A program made the position numbers and the translations under genes. From contig CAVERH010000031.1 in assembly GCA_963618065.1 (NCBI GenBank), positions 1 through 34,004 of the forward strand: a stretch of 34,004 bases of DNA, written 5' to 3'. The notes beneath the pieces were generated by a model, which was not told the origin of the DNA, searched no databases, and was given only the letters and a program-made list of their open reading frames with translations. Below are positions 1 to 10,500 of the stretch, piece after piece (the first letter of the stretch is position 1; each line of letters opens with the position of its first letter). The DNA comes from Suilimivivens sp963618065. GTDB lineage: Bacteria > Bacillota > Clostridia > Lachnospirales > Lachnospiraceae.

Positions 1-55
1 TACACTGACCTGCATGGCAGATCGCCACGCAAGCCAGTAAAAATAGCGTAATCAT
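1..55 (-). CDS. Start of a small membrane protein, cut by the window edge
   Basis: Only the first 18 codons are in the window, reading MITLFLLACVAICHAGQC. The segment is strongly hydrophobic, so it is a signal peptide or an N-terminal membrane anchor. Its ATG overlaps the holin stop codon as ATGA, which is typical of translational coupling in a lysis cassette. It could be a second holin-like or small accessory lysis protein. The endolysin would be expected nearby to the left, but that is inference. Too little sequence is present to name a family. Confidence 0.5.
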   Translation of the reverse strand, partial: MITLFLLACVAICHAGQC

Positions 56-258
56 TCCGTCACTTCCGGCAAGCCTGCCACAGAGGTAAGGACTGACAGG
101 ATGCCGGACAGTAAGGCGGTGCTTCCCACAACCAGCCAGTTTGCTTCTCCCATCGTTGCAGATACTCCGATTGTTGCAACAGCTGTCTGCGCCATTGTTT
201 TCACAGCACGGATTCCTGCTGCTTTTAACCATTCTTTCCAGTTCGTTTTCTTCAACAT
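52..258 (-). CDS. Holin, r1t type
   Basis: This 68-aa protein resembles the phage r1t holin family. It has a basic amphipathic N-terminus (KKTNWKEWLKAAGIRAVKT), a first hydrophobic stretch at about residues 20-35, a short turn with NW, and a second hydrophobic stretch at about 42-60. It ends in GLPEV, as many family members do. Holins form lesions in the inner membrane that set lysis timing and release or activate the endolysin. An AGGAGGG ribosome site sits 5 nt before the ATG. It lies 10 bp after the XhlA-like gene and its stop overlaps the next membrane ORF, so the three genes form a lysis cassette. The family call rests on the sequence pattern from memory. Confidence 0.85.
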   Translation of the reverse strand: MLKKTNWKEWLKAAGIRAVKTMAQTAVATIGVSATMGEANWLVVGSTALLSGILSVLTSVAGLPEVTE

Positions 259-268
259 AATATCCCTC

Positions 269-571
269 CTATAATAGATTTATAATTGCTGTTATCCCAG
301 CCGTTACAACGACCGTGATTATTGCTGTTATTAATACAGTTACTACTGTCCCCCATCTTTTTCCAGGTACTGCTTCCAACCTGTCTACCTTCTGGGTGAG
401 CTTATCCACCTTTTCCCCTGTGTTCTTACTCTCCTGTGCAAGCAACTGTACAGAGCCAGACAGATTCCTGATTTCATCAATAAGATTTTCCGCTTTATCC
501 ATCCGGTCTTCCAACCATTCAATCCTGTGATCGTGATCTGAGAGTGTTTCTGTCAGCTTGATATCGTCCAT
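269..571 (-). CDS. XhlA-like coiled-coil membrane protein of the lysis cassette
   Basis: This 100-aa protein has an acidic N-terminus, a heptad-rich coiled coil at about residues 12-68 and one C-terminal transmembrane helix at about 75-98 (TVVTVLITAIITVVVTAGI). This matches the haemolysin XhlA / phage lysis-accessory layout, in which a soluble coiled coil is anchored at the membrane next to the holin. A GGAGGTG site precedes the ATG inside the end of the preceding BppU-like gene, and only one base separates the genes. The role is likely holin-associated lysis or membrane anchoring. Its position directly before an r1t holin supports this. It could also be a generic membrane-tethered phage protein. 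Confidence 0.7.
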   Translation of the reverse strand: MDDIKLTETLSDHDHRIEWLEDRMDKAENLIDEIRNLSGSVQLLAQESKNTGEKVDKLTQKVDRLEAVPGKRWGTVVTVLITAIITVVVTAGITAIINLL

Positions 572-572
572 G

Positions 573-1484
573 TCACACCTCCGTCCACGAATAGGAAGGA
601 ACGCCTTCTGATATCGTCACACTCAAATTGTAATTCCCTGCTGTCTTTGGAAAGTTCAATTCCTTAATGGAATTCTTTGCCTGTTCCGCATATCCGCTTG
701 CCATGCCGGAAGCGTTGACTGCATAGGATGCATATTCAGATGCCTTATTGCAAAAGGTTTCTGCTGATTCTGCTGATTCCTTCGCACCCAGCATAGAGTC
801 TTCTGCATCTTCTCTTGCTTTTTCTGCACGTATTGCAGATGCAGAAGCGGATCCTGCTGCGCTTTCATCCAGACTTTCATCTAACAGTTCAATCGTCTCG
901 GATAAATAAGCCAGATCATTCAGGTGAATCTCTTTTGACGAAGATCCATTGTATTGCGTAGTCTCTCCTTCAATCTCCACCGAAAGGGGATATGGATTCG
1001 GCAATGCTTCATTTTCTGTCATTTCTTCAATCTTCTGCACCGCTTTCATGCATCGGTTCAGAAGATCTCGAAAACCGGACAAATCTGACTCTGATACCAG
1101 ATCATCCTCGTTGTATAACGCATTACGCACCTTAACATAGAATTCAAACGATGTAATCTGACTGTTATCTGAACCCAACAGTGTAATGGTCATTGTTACA
1201 TTTCCGGCTTCGTCCGTCATTGCCGCCGGAATGGTATAAGTAACCACATTGGTTTTATTCCCGTCATCATCCGTCTCAATCGTTGCATCTCCGTAAATTA
1301 CCGAACCATCACTCTTAACCCCTCGCACAGTTGCAACCGTCACATCAATCATATCCATATCCTTTTTATTGGACAGTAATGTGAAGCTGCACTCCCGGCT
1401 GTTTGTATCTCCCTCCGAGATCATCAGGGTGTTTGACTTAGCCGGTCTTGCGAAATCAACCACCATGTCATATTTTACCTTCAT
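573..1484 (-). CDS. BppU-like fibre / baseplate upper protein
   Basis: This 303-aa protein starts with a domain like the BppU N-terminal family (residues about 1-125): a beta-rich segment with the expected DGNKTNVVTYTIPAAMTDEAG core followed by FEFYVKVRNALYNEDD. A helical neck follows (about 130-165), then a coiled coil rich in Ala, Glu and Ser (about 195-270), and a short beta C-terminus ending SYSWTEV. BppU-type proteins sit at the distal end of Firmicutes phage tails and carry receptor-binding tips. Here it follows a terminator and precedes the lysis genes, so it may be transcribed from its own promoter. An AGGAGGAGG site lies before the ATG. In a phage that appears short-tailed, its attachment point is uncertain. 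Confidence 0.8.
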   Translation of the reverse strand: MKVKYDMVVDFARPAKSNTLMISEGDTNSRECSFTLLSNKKDMDMIDVTVATVRGVKSDGSVIYGDATIETDDDGNKTNVVTYTIPAAMTDEAGNVTMTITLLGSDNSQITSFEFYVKVRNALYNEDDLVSESDLSGFRDLLNRCMKAVQKIEEMTENEALPNPYPLSVEIEGETTQYNGSSSKEIHLNDLAYLSETIELLDESLDESAAGSASASAIRAEKAREDAEDSMLGAKESAESAETFCNKASEYASYAVNASGMASGYAEQAKNSIKELNFPKTAGNYNLSVTISEGVPSYSWTEV

Positions 1485-1514
1485 AAGCTACCTCCTCCTG
1501 TTATCATCTTATAG

Positions 1515-1546
1515 CAAAAGGGGCATCCTTTATAGGACACCCCTTC
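1515..1546 (-). terminator. Intrinsic terminator after the 3310-aa gene
   Basis: On the minus strand an 11-bp stem (arms 1535-1545 and 1518-1528, including two G-U pairs) closes a 6-nt loop and is followed by TTTT. It starts 5 bases after the stop of the giant gene. It ends that transcript and separates it from the BppU-lysis genes. The left arm contains the same GGGTGTCCTATA sequence seen upstream of two other operons. Confidence 0.75.
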
Positions 1547-1549
1547 TCT

Positions 1550-4500
1550 TTACCACGGCTCTTCGTTGTACTTGTTCATCAGTTCTCCGATCTGATCAAT
1601 CTCATACTGGTAATAATCACCGCCGTATTTCTTTGCAATATTGGTTCCGTTCTTCTGATCGATGTAAGCCTTGACCAGTGCAATTCTGCGAAGCTGTGTT
1701 TCCGTACTCTTGTCACCCTCCATATAGGCTTTCACTAAAGGCTTTGCATAATCTGTAGTGAGGGAACTTTTCATGCTGGATGCTTCCGCACCTGCTTCGT
1801 TCCACTTATCAATAGCAGTCTTATAATCTCCATTACCGCCATCTATAATATCGTAGGTTGCTTGCTTTGCACTTGCAATTGCCTCCTGTTTCTCGGCTTT
1901 CTGGGCTTTTTCGATTTCTTCCTGTTCCATTACTTCTTTTACAGCATCATATGAGTAAGAAGAATCAAGAAGCCTCAGTGCTTTATTTACGCTTTCTTCG
2001 GTCTTACTGCCAATGTTCCGGTTGCGATTGTATTCAATCGTTGTGGAAAACTCGCTCATGATATGCTCTGCGATCTTATCATTGTCTTTGTTCTCTTGAA
2101 GGTATCGGATTTCATCCTCAATACCCTCTCCGCTTTGGATCGCTTTATCAAGGGAACTGTAGCCATAGGTGGGATCTTCCCAGCTCTTGATTTCATCCTC
2201 AATCTCACTCTTGGTAAGTCCGATTGCTGTAAGACCATTCACAGCCTGTTGCTTTAATTTTCCCGCATAATCCGGATTGGTTTCCAAAGAATCCACATAA
2301 TCCTCTTTCAGGTGGCTCTTGATTCCGCTCTTGATGTCTTTGATTGTTCCTCCCTGTTCCATTGCCTTGTCAATATAGGTCTGAATATCCTCAACATCTT
2401 TTTCCTTTTCGATCTGGCTATAAACGCTCTGATACTTATCCGAATCCTTTTCCTTGGTCTTTTTCAGCTTGTTCTCTGTGAACAGGTTATAAATGCTGGA
2501 TGCATCCCTTGTAAAGTTATAAACAGGTATTCCGGTGATATAGGACAGTGTCTTAGCATACGTCATAAAGATCCCATATCCGGTTTTATTAGAATTACCC
2601 TGGATAATCTTTGAAGTCGTTCCAATACTGTCTGTGATACTGCTGATTGCTGCCGCATCCATTGTCTGGCCAAAAGAAGATCCATAACTACTCTCTCCCT
2701 TAAAGGCATCCACAAAGGAGCTGAACACATCCTTCAATCCAGGTACAAGTCCGAATGGGTTCATATTGTCGATGACATTGCTCTGGAAGTTATTCAATAC
2801 ACTTTCCAGATAGTCCTCGTCATCCTCTTTCTTCCTTATTCCATCAATCAGGGACTGTGCAAGTGCATTTACTACGTTCGTTACTGCCAGTACAATAGCC
2901 GCTTTCCTTGTAGCTTTCCATTTCAGTATGTTATTTCCATAAGATCTGCTGTCTTGGATCATTGCTTTCATTGCCATATTGTAAGACTTTGTAGGCTCTG
3001 TCATGAATGCCGTCTGCAGCTTATTCATAGCGGTATTCCCACGCATCCATTGTGACTTCTGAATGGTAGCATCAACAACCTGCGTTTGTGCAATCAGACT
3101 GTCGAACCGTTCATTTACTTTTTCCCGGAACTCATCCTCTGACAGACCCTTTCCCTTCGTCAGATCCGCCTGTTCTTTCTCCACTGCAGTGTATAGTGCC
3201 GACCACGTAATATCATCCGCTTTTCCTGCAAGCCACATGGATTTTTCTGTAATCTTATCCCTCACAGAGGATTGCCCTGTGATGATCTCCTTAATGGATT
3301 TTCCGATACTGGTTTCATAGTATCCTTGTGTCTTCCACCATACAGTGGGGCTTACTTCCTTAATGCGTTCAATATTCTTACTTGCCACTCCCGGAAGAGA
3401 TTTTGACACAGACTTTGCGAGATACTTAGGGGAAATCACATTAGCGGCACGGAAGAATGCGGTAGGCTGCTGAATAACAACTCTTAGGTTTGCCCCTATT
3501 GCGGCAGCCTTATAGTTTCCCACCAGTCCCCCCCAGAAAGTCTGGATTTCCCCCGAACGCTCACTGCCGTTGATATCCTTAATCAGCTTCGTATAATAGT
3601 CTACTCCGGCATTATCTGTGCGTCCCATACTGGTATTAACAGCTTGTTGAACTGTAATATGCTTCTCATAGCTATCGTTGATCTTCTCCTTTGTCTTATA
3701 GTTTATCCATCTGTTAGCATCCTTTATGGCTGGAGCATAACCATGATATGCGGCCATATCGGTTACATGATTAGAAAGAACATCAAAGATATCCTTTACA
3801 ATGATTGGATTGCTTGCGTTAGGATTAACCGGTTTCGTCATTCCCATACGTTCAATTCCATTCAGGCTTTCTTTTGCATGGCTATCGCTCTGCACTGCGG
3901 TTGTGCTCTTATCAACACTGATCGGAAAATAATTCGGATCTCTAAATTTCTCGTAGCCATACATGAGCATAGATGCCTCATTGCCCTGTGCTGCGCACTG
4001 GTTCGCCATATAACTCTGTATCTTATCTGCTACCCGTTTTTGCTCATCCGTCATAGTGCTAAAGATGTTGGTAAGGTCTTCATCCGTGAGATGAACCGCC
4101 TGATTCTGTGCGTGTTCCATATCAAGACCTTTGTTCTTAACTGTCATCGTATCAACTTCAATACCACCACGATAATGCAATGTTGCCTGTTGTCTCTGGT
4201 TCAATTCATACAGTGACATGATATGTGCCGGAGTAAGATCAATGGTTCCATCAAACACCTGAAATGTGCGGATTTCTGCTTTCTTTCCAGTCCATTTTGC
4301 AAGTTCTTTAGGAGATACATCTTTCAAGGTTTCTTTCATGTAATCTGATGCCTGCTTGATATCCATTACTTTACGATTAAAGCCTTGATTGATGGATGAG
4401 TAAATCTTCTCCCCGGACTTTCCAATCAGTGTGAAATAGGTTTCTGGAGTCATCATATCCAATGTAAGGTTTTTTTGGATCTTCTGTCTGGCAACAGAAT

Positions 4501-7500
4501 GGTCCTTGCTCTTATACTGTGACGCAGTCTGTATGGTGTCTTTCGCCCATTCCTCTATGGTTGCATTCTGCGTAATTGCCTTATTCTTCATGTTCACTGC
4601 GTGAATAATTCCACGTAGTAGGTTGTTGATGGTATGAAGGTCAGAGGATGGGAGATTGTTAATAGATGCAACTCCGTTGTTACGTTCCATTAAATCTGAT
4701 AACTGATCTGCCATCTCAGGATCAAACATTTCAAGCACACCATCGAGATTACTGTTGTTGTAATCCCTACCATCCCTTGCAGCTTCTAATAAACCTTTCA
4801 TCTGGCTCATCCTGAGTGCCCATGATTTTACATCCAGTGAACCTTTACCGGAATTAAGTCTTTGATAATATTCACTTAATACCTCTGATCTTGTAGATCC
4901 GGTAATGGTATCGAACAGCATTTTTCTTCTGCCATTCGAAATCTGACTTCCTACAAAGATACGAACACTGTAATTGCCATCTTTTCCCTGCTTGATATCA
5001 GGCTCCACGAAATCCAAAGCATTTAAGAAGCTGAGTACAGGCTCTTCCATGTCTTTTGGGATATGGTGTTCATCTGTTGGCTCTGATACCCATTTCATCA
5101 GTGTCTTAGCCCGCTTTGCGATCTTCTGCTTTTCTTCTTTAACGGCTCGTTTTTCCCTTGCGTTTTGAGCAGTCTTTTTATTCCTGGCCTTCAACTCTGC
5201 AATTTCGTCTGCTTTCTTCTGACCGATTTCGGATACTTTGTCCTTCATTCCTTGCCTTGCTTCTGCCAGTCGGTCATTGTAACGCTCCCGAATCTTTGCC
5301 CGGTATTCTTTATTTTTCTGACGCATCTGAGCAGATAACTTTTTCATCTTCTCATCAGACTGTGTTCCGAAGTATTCTTCAACTATCCTCATTGCAAGAT
5401 CACTTGCAACATCATCTGCGTTTCCTCCGAAGTCATTCACCGGTGTAGGACGCAGAGCGGATAAGGTATCGTAGAGTGCAAGTGGCTGATTTGCCGGTGC
5501 GATATTCTCTTCCAACGCATATCCGGACGCTTCTACCATCTCATTCCATACGGAATCCAGAGAGGTTCCGTTCTTGCTGAAGTTTAACGGACTCATGGCT
5601 TTCTTGAAGTCCGTATAGGAACCGACCGCATTCGTGACCTCCTGCATCTGTTCCTCATTCAGTTTGATCTTATAGGTCTTAAGTGCATTAACGAAGTTCT
5701 GATAGGTCTCTTCCCCTTCATTATGCGTACACTGTTCGATCACCGGTGTAGCGATTTCCTGTAAGATACGCATCATGTCCTCATAGGATGCATGTCCGCT
5801 TGTCTGCATGTAGGCAAAAGCCTTATTCAGCATATCCGAGAATGTATTCACGTTAATGGTGGATCCATACTCATTCCGGAGCTTCACTGCGATCTTGCGC
5901 ACCGCTTCGGTATTAACCTCCTGATTCTTCAATGCTTCCATTCCGTCTTCAAGAATTGAAGAACTGCTGCCGTATACCTCATTATTACCGCCGAAGATAT
6001 CAAAGAAATCATTATCATCAATGCCGAGGGAATACCGGATATCAGGATTCTCGCTTGGATGCTCATTGTTGATATCTTTTATCTGATTGGATTCAAACGG
6101 AATGTAGACTGTGTGTGATTCACCGCCTTTCTTTCCGCCTTCATCCTGAATGCCGTCATATCCATTTTCCTTCAAATAATCTGTAACAGCATCCGGAATA
6201 ACCGTCCATGCATGTGTTGTATGATTCTCGATGTCATCCCTGACCTTATCAATCCACTGTTCTACCGGCATATTGGATTTATCCCACATATCTGCCGAGT
6301 ACATCTTTAAATCATATTTGCTCTGATCCTGTTGCTTCCACCAGCCCGCAAGCTCGTCCGCAAAATCTTCCGTTGCTTCCGTTGCAACAAACGGATTGGT
6401 AATGTTTAGATAAACCTCATATGTCTTTTCGTCACGATAGTTCGGATCAAGATATTCGGCATTGTCAATCCCTACAAGTTTTAAAACATCCAGGAAATCC
6501 GCTTCCCTGTCATACAGATCACCATCTTCTAACCATGCACTTACCAATGCATTTAGGTAATTTCCATCATGTTCTTTTATCTTATAAGAATCAAAATTAC
6601 CTAGTCCGCGTGTAGCTTTTGCGTCATAAATGATCGTTTCGTAATCTTCATCAAAAGTGACATGAGGGGCTTTTCGCATTATTTCATTACGTTTACCGGA
6701 AGGAAGTAATTTCCATGCATCACCTATAGCCATATCCTTTCCTTCGATGTTGATACGAACCTGTGTGAAGTAATTGTCGTATCTTTCATCCCGACTAATT
6801 GATGTATCTTTTTTGTCCTTTGCGTAATTATCAGCTATTACCTTATTGTCCGTAAAATAAGCCATCGGTCCCGATGTTGCCCGCTCCGGATCAAACAGAT
6901 AACCCACTCTGTCTGCTCTTCCTGTACCGTGGTAGCATATCTTCAATTTTCCATCATCGTTTCTGACCTTTGAATTCTCAAAGAAAGTAACTTGATCTTC
7001 TGACAATGTATTTCCTTCGCTGTCCACACTCAGAGAATTTTTATTGACAGCGTTCCTGCTTTGGTGTATGATCTTATCAAAGTCAAGCGATGCAATGCCA
7101 GCGGGGAATTGTACCCCAAAGCCATTGTATAATGCTTGGCTTTTTGTTTTATCCATAAACAGGATGTTGTCATTTTCAAATAATCTCTGCATAAAACTCT
7201 GCGCATTGTTTCTTCCATACATGCTGGTCATGAAATTAGAATCCACAAGTTCAATACTTCTTGCCTTACCGTCAGTCTTTAATGCCAGCAGAATAGGTCT
7301 GTTCTTATAATCCAGCGAATGCGAAATCACAATAACCGATGCTTTTTCCGTCAATGAATCTGCTATGATCGTTGGATTATTCAGTAGCACAGGAGCCTGC
7401 GCAACCTCTTCATCTGTCAATCCGTGATATTCGCTATGTCCGTCTTCTTCACTGTGCGTGATATTATTGAAATGCTGAACCGTCATGAAAATAGGCTTAT

Positions 7501-10500
7501 CCTCCAGACCGGCTTCTTGCAGTATTTTGGGTGTATGCTCCATTACCTGAATATGATTTCTTGTGTCAAAACTTCCGTCTCTTACAGACTCAAGCACACC
7601 CTTCAATGCAAGGTAATTATCCATGTCCTCCTTGCTCAGGTTCTCCATTTCCTCCACGCTTAGTGAGTTCTTCACAACCTCTTCCCCTTTGGTTTCCTCT
7701 GCGCTCCTGTAGTTCTCCACCGCTTTATCCAGTGCGGCAAGAAACTGTTCGGCCTGTTTCTTCGTGTCCGTAATTTTGGCATTAAGCACCTTCTTCTGAT
7801 AGCCGTTGAGGGAAGTGTTATTCAGCATATTCTTAAGGGAAGTCACGATCTTATCAAAGAAATCCTTGATCTTTCCTCCAAGGCTCTTCGCTTCCTTTGC
7901 ACCGTAGTTCTTCACCATGTAGTCTGCCAGTGCGTTCTGTCCTTCTTCGGTGCTCATTAAGGATACCAGATAGTCATTGGTCATTTCACGGGAGCTTTCC
8001 AGCACACTCTGACCGGCATTCAGCTTTTCATAGGTTCTCTGGTAGTTGTCAAGGGTTCTCTGGTATGCATCCGCACCTAGCACCTGCGCAGAGGTATTCA
8101 TTGCGGATTCCCGGATTTTCTCGTATTCATCTCCGGCATAGGCTTCTACAAATTCTCCAAGCTCATGTATAAGCTGTGAAGCATGATCTTCCGTCACTGC
8201 GATTGTCGATGTGGAGGCATTAAAGGACGCCTGTTCGCCTCTGTTGTTCTTATTTGTAAGCACCACATTTAATCCGGTTGCTTTTGCCACCAGATCCATA
8301 AAATCTGTGTTTACTTCTGTCTTTTTCCCAGTTCTAGCATCGGTAAAGGTTCCTGTACCCTTTTTCACTCCAAACGCTTTTCCCAGTTCTGCGCTTGCTT
8401 CTCTTGCCATTTCGGCTTTGTATTCGACCAGTCCTGCGTTGTAAATTGCTTCTGTGGTATCTTTTCCGAGTACACTCTCTATCACGCTTGCAAAGCCACC
8501 ATTTACGGCATTCTCGTAGGTGATTCCAGTTGCCCCTGCACGATAGAAAGAATTAAACCCATAATCATACTGATGGAGGTTCGTGCCATCCTTGATATTG
8601 GCGATATACGCATTCTTTGCGCTGATGGTTTTCTGTGCAGATGCATTCACATATGCCTGCTTCACGGCAGTGCCATCCATGATATCCTCTACAGATACTG
8701 CTCCTGTACTTGTCTGAATCTTTCCATCTGTATCAAAGGAACCATTTAGGGTAACGCTGCCGTTGTCTGTCTGCACGTTTCCTTTGAGGTTTGAGGAACT
8801 GTCTACGATATATCTTCCTGTTTCAATTCTCTTTCTGGCTCCATCATTAAAGGCCTGCTGTGCTTCCTTCGATAATGCACCAAGTTCCGCACGGTTTGTC
8901 CCCTTCATGCCTTCCATATACGCATCCTGCGGAGATACCTTAAGGGCATCAAGCTGGGTGCGTTCAATCCCATTCGTTTCTGCCATGCCGTAAATTCGGG
9001 AGTACATATCATCCGCCTGCTCCCTCATCTCTGCAGAGGTGGAGGTTTTCATTGCCTGATAGGTATCGGACAGCTTCTGGAGGTTTCCGCTTCCGGCAGC
9101 ATCCACCAGTGCTTTCTGTGCTTCCTCTACGGTCATCGTGGATTTTGCGGAACGGTAGCTGTCCGGCACCTGTGAGATTTCCCTGACGTACTTCTGGTAC
9201 TGCTCCTGCCCCTTGGAAGCGTGTTCTGCAACATACAGGGACTGTTCAATATCCAGACGGTCAGATGCGCTCAGACGTTTTCCGGCTGCTTCTTTATCCG
9301 CATACTGCTGTATATTCTGCTTGGCTTCTTTTCCTTCTACGGTGGAATCATCAATGGTATCTGCGTAATACTGTGTGGGAGCATTCTTATACTGCTCGTA
9401 CTTCTCCCTTGCAGATTTCCCATACTCCGTATCACTGGTGGATTCAGCCTGCTTCCCATAATATTCTGATACTGCTTCACCGCGCTTTTTGTTGTAGTTT
9501 GCCGTCTGATATCCTTGTACCGTTGCACCGGCACCCATGCCAAGACCAGATAACGCACCCGCAAGGCCATCTGCCGCATACTCTGATACCTTCTCTTTCA
9601 GTACCTTTGTCTTTGCATCTTCCTCGCTCATTCCTTCTGTGACATAATCCGATACCCTCTGATCGTAATCACTCAGCTTATCATTCTGAGCATTGGATAT
9701 TACCTGATCTGCGATATCATTCAACAGATCAGACGCCATTTCTTCCGAACCTTCGATCGCTCCCTGTGCAAGCATATTGATAAGAATGTTCTTTCCTGCT
9801 TTGGTACCGCGTGCAAGCTCCCAAGCGTTATCAAGTGAGATTTTTTCTGTAATATATTCTGCCATCCCACCAGCGATACCTCGCATCTGTGCACCCTCTT
9901 CGGATGACCCGGATTCTCTTGCACTGCGATATGCAGACTCATATCCTTCCGTCATAAATGGAGTCATTGCTACATTCTGGATAATCTTCTCAGCAGTAGC
10001 TGCCTTCTTCATGGCAGAGGTAACCTCTGTTCCATTTTTCAAGGCGGACGCCACCTTTGCAGATGCTCCGGCAACTCCCAGTCCTTCTGCTATTGCTCCA
10101 CCCGCATTCATCAAAAGGGCAGAATCACCCAGAGATTCCGATGTACCATACAGGAACTGTCCGACATTGCTTCCGGTTGTATTCTTGATCCACTCGCCGA
10201 CTATATTATTATCAAGTACGGTATCGTTTCCCAGATAATCCTGCTGGACATTGCTACTCAAAGCCTCCCTTGCTCTGCGATAACTATCATAGGCGGAATA
10301 CATATTCCGACCTTGTCCTTCCGGCTTTTCTTCCAAATTGGAAAGAACAGAGGTTATGGATGGAATAGCCGCCATTCGCCCATACATCCAGCTCCCTGCA
10401 CCTTTTACGATCTTCTCCGCTGTGCTGTCATCCTCATCTGTGAAATCCATATCCTCCTGCTGTTGCTCTGCATAGGCTTCATCAGCAAGTCTTTTAGAGC

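Noticed and set aside
3644..4216. A 190-aa plus-strand frame inside the giant gene
   Set aside because: It is antisense to conserved protein sequence, Cys/Ile-rich and without a ribosome site.
9777..10238. A 153-aa plus-strand frame
   Set aside because: It is antisense to the Gly/Ala-rich part of the giant protein; its Pro/Ser-rich composition is the mirror of that coding sequence.
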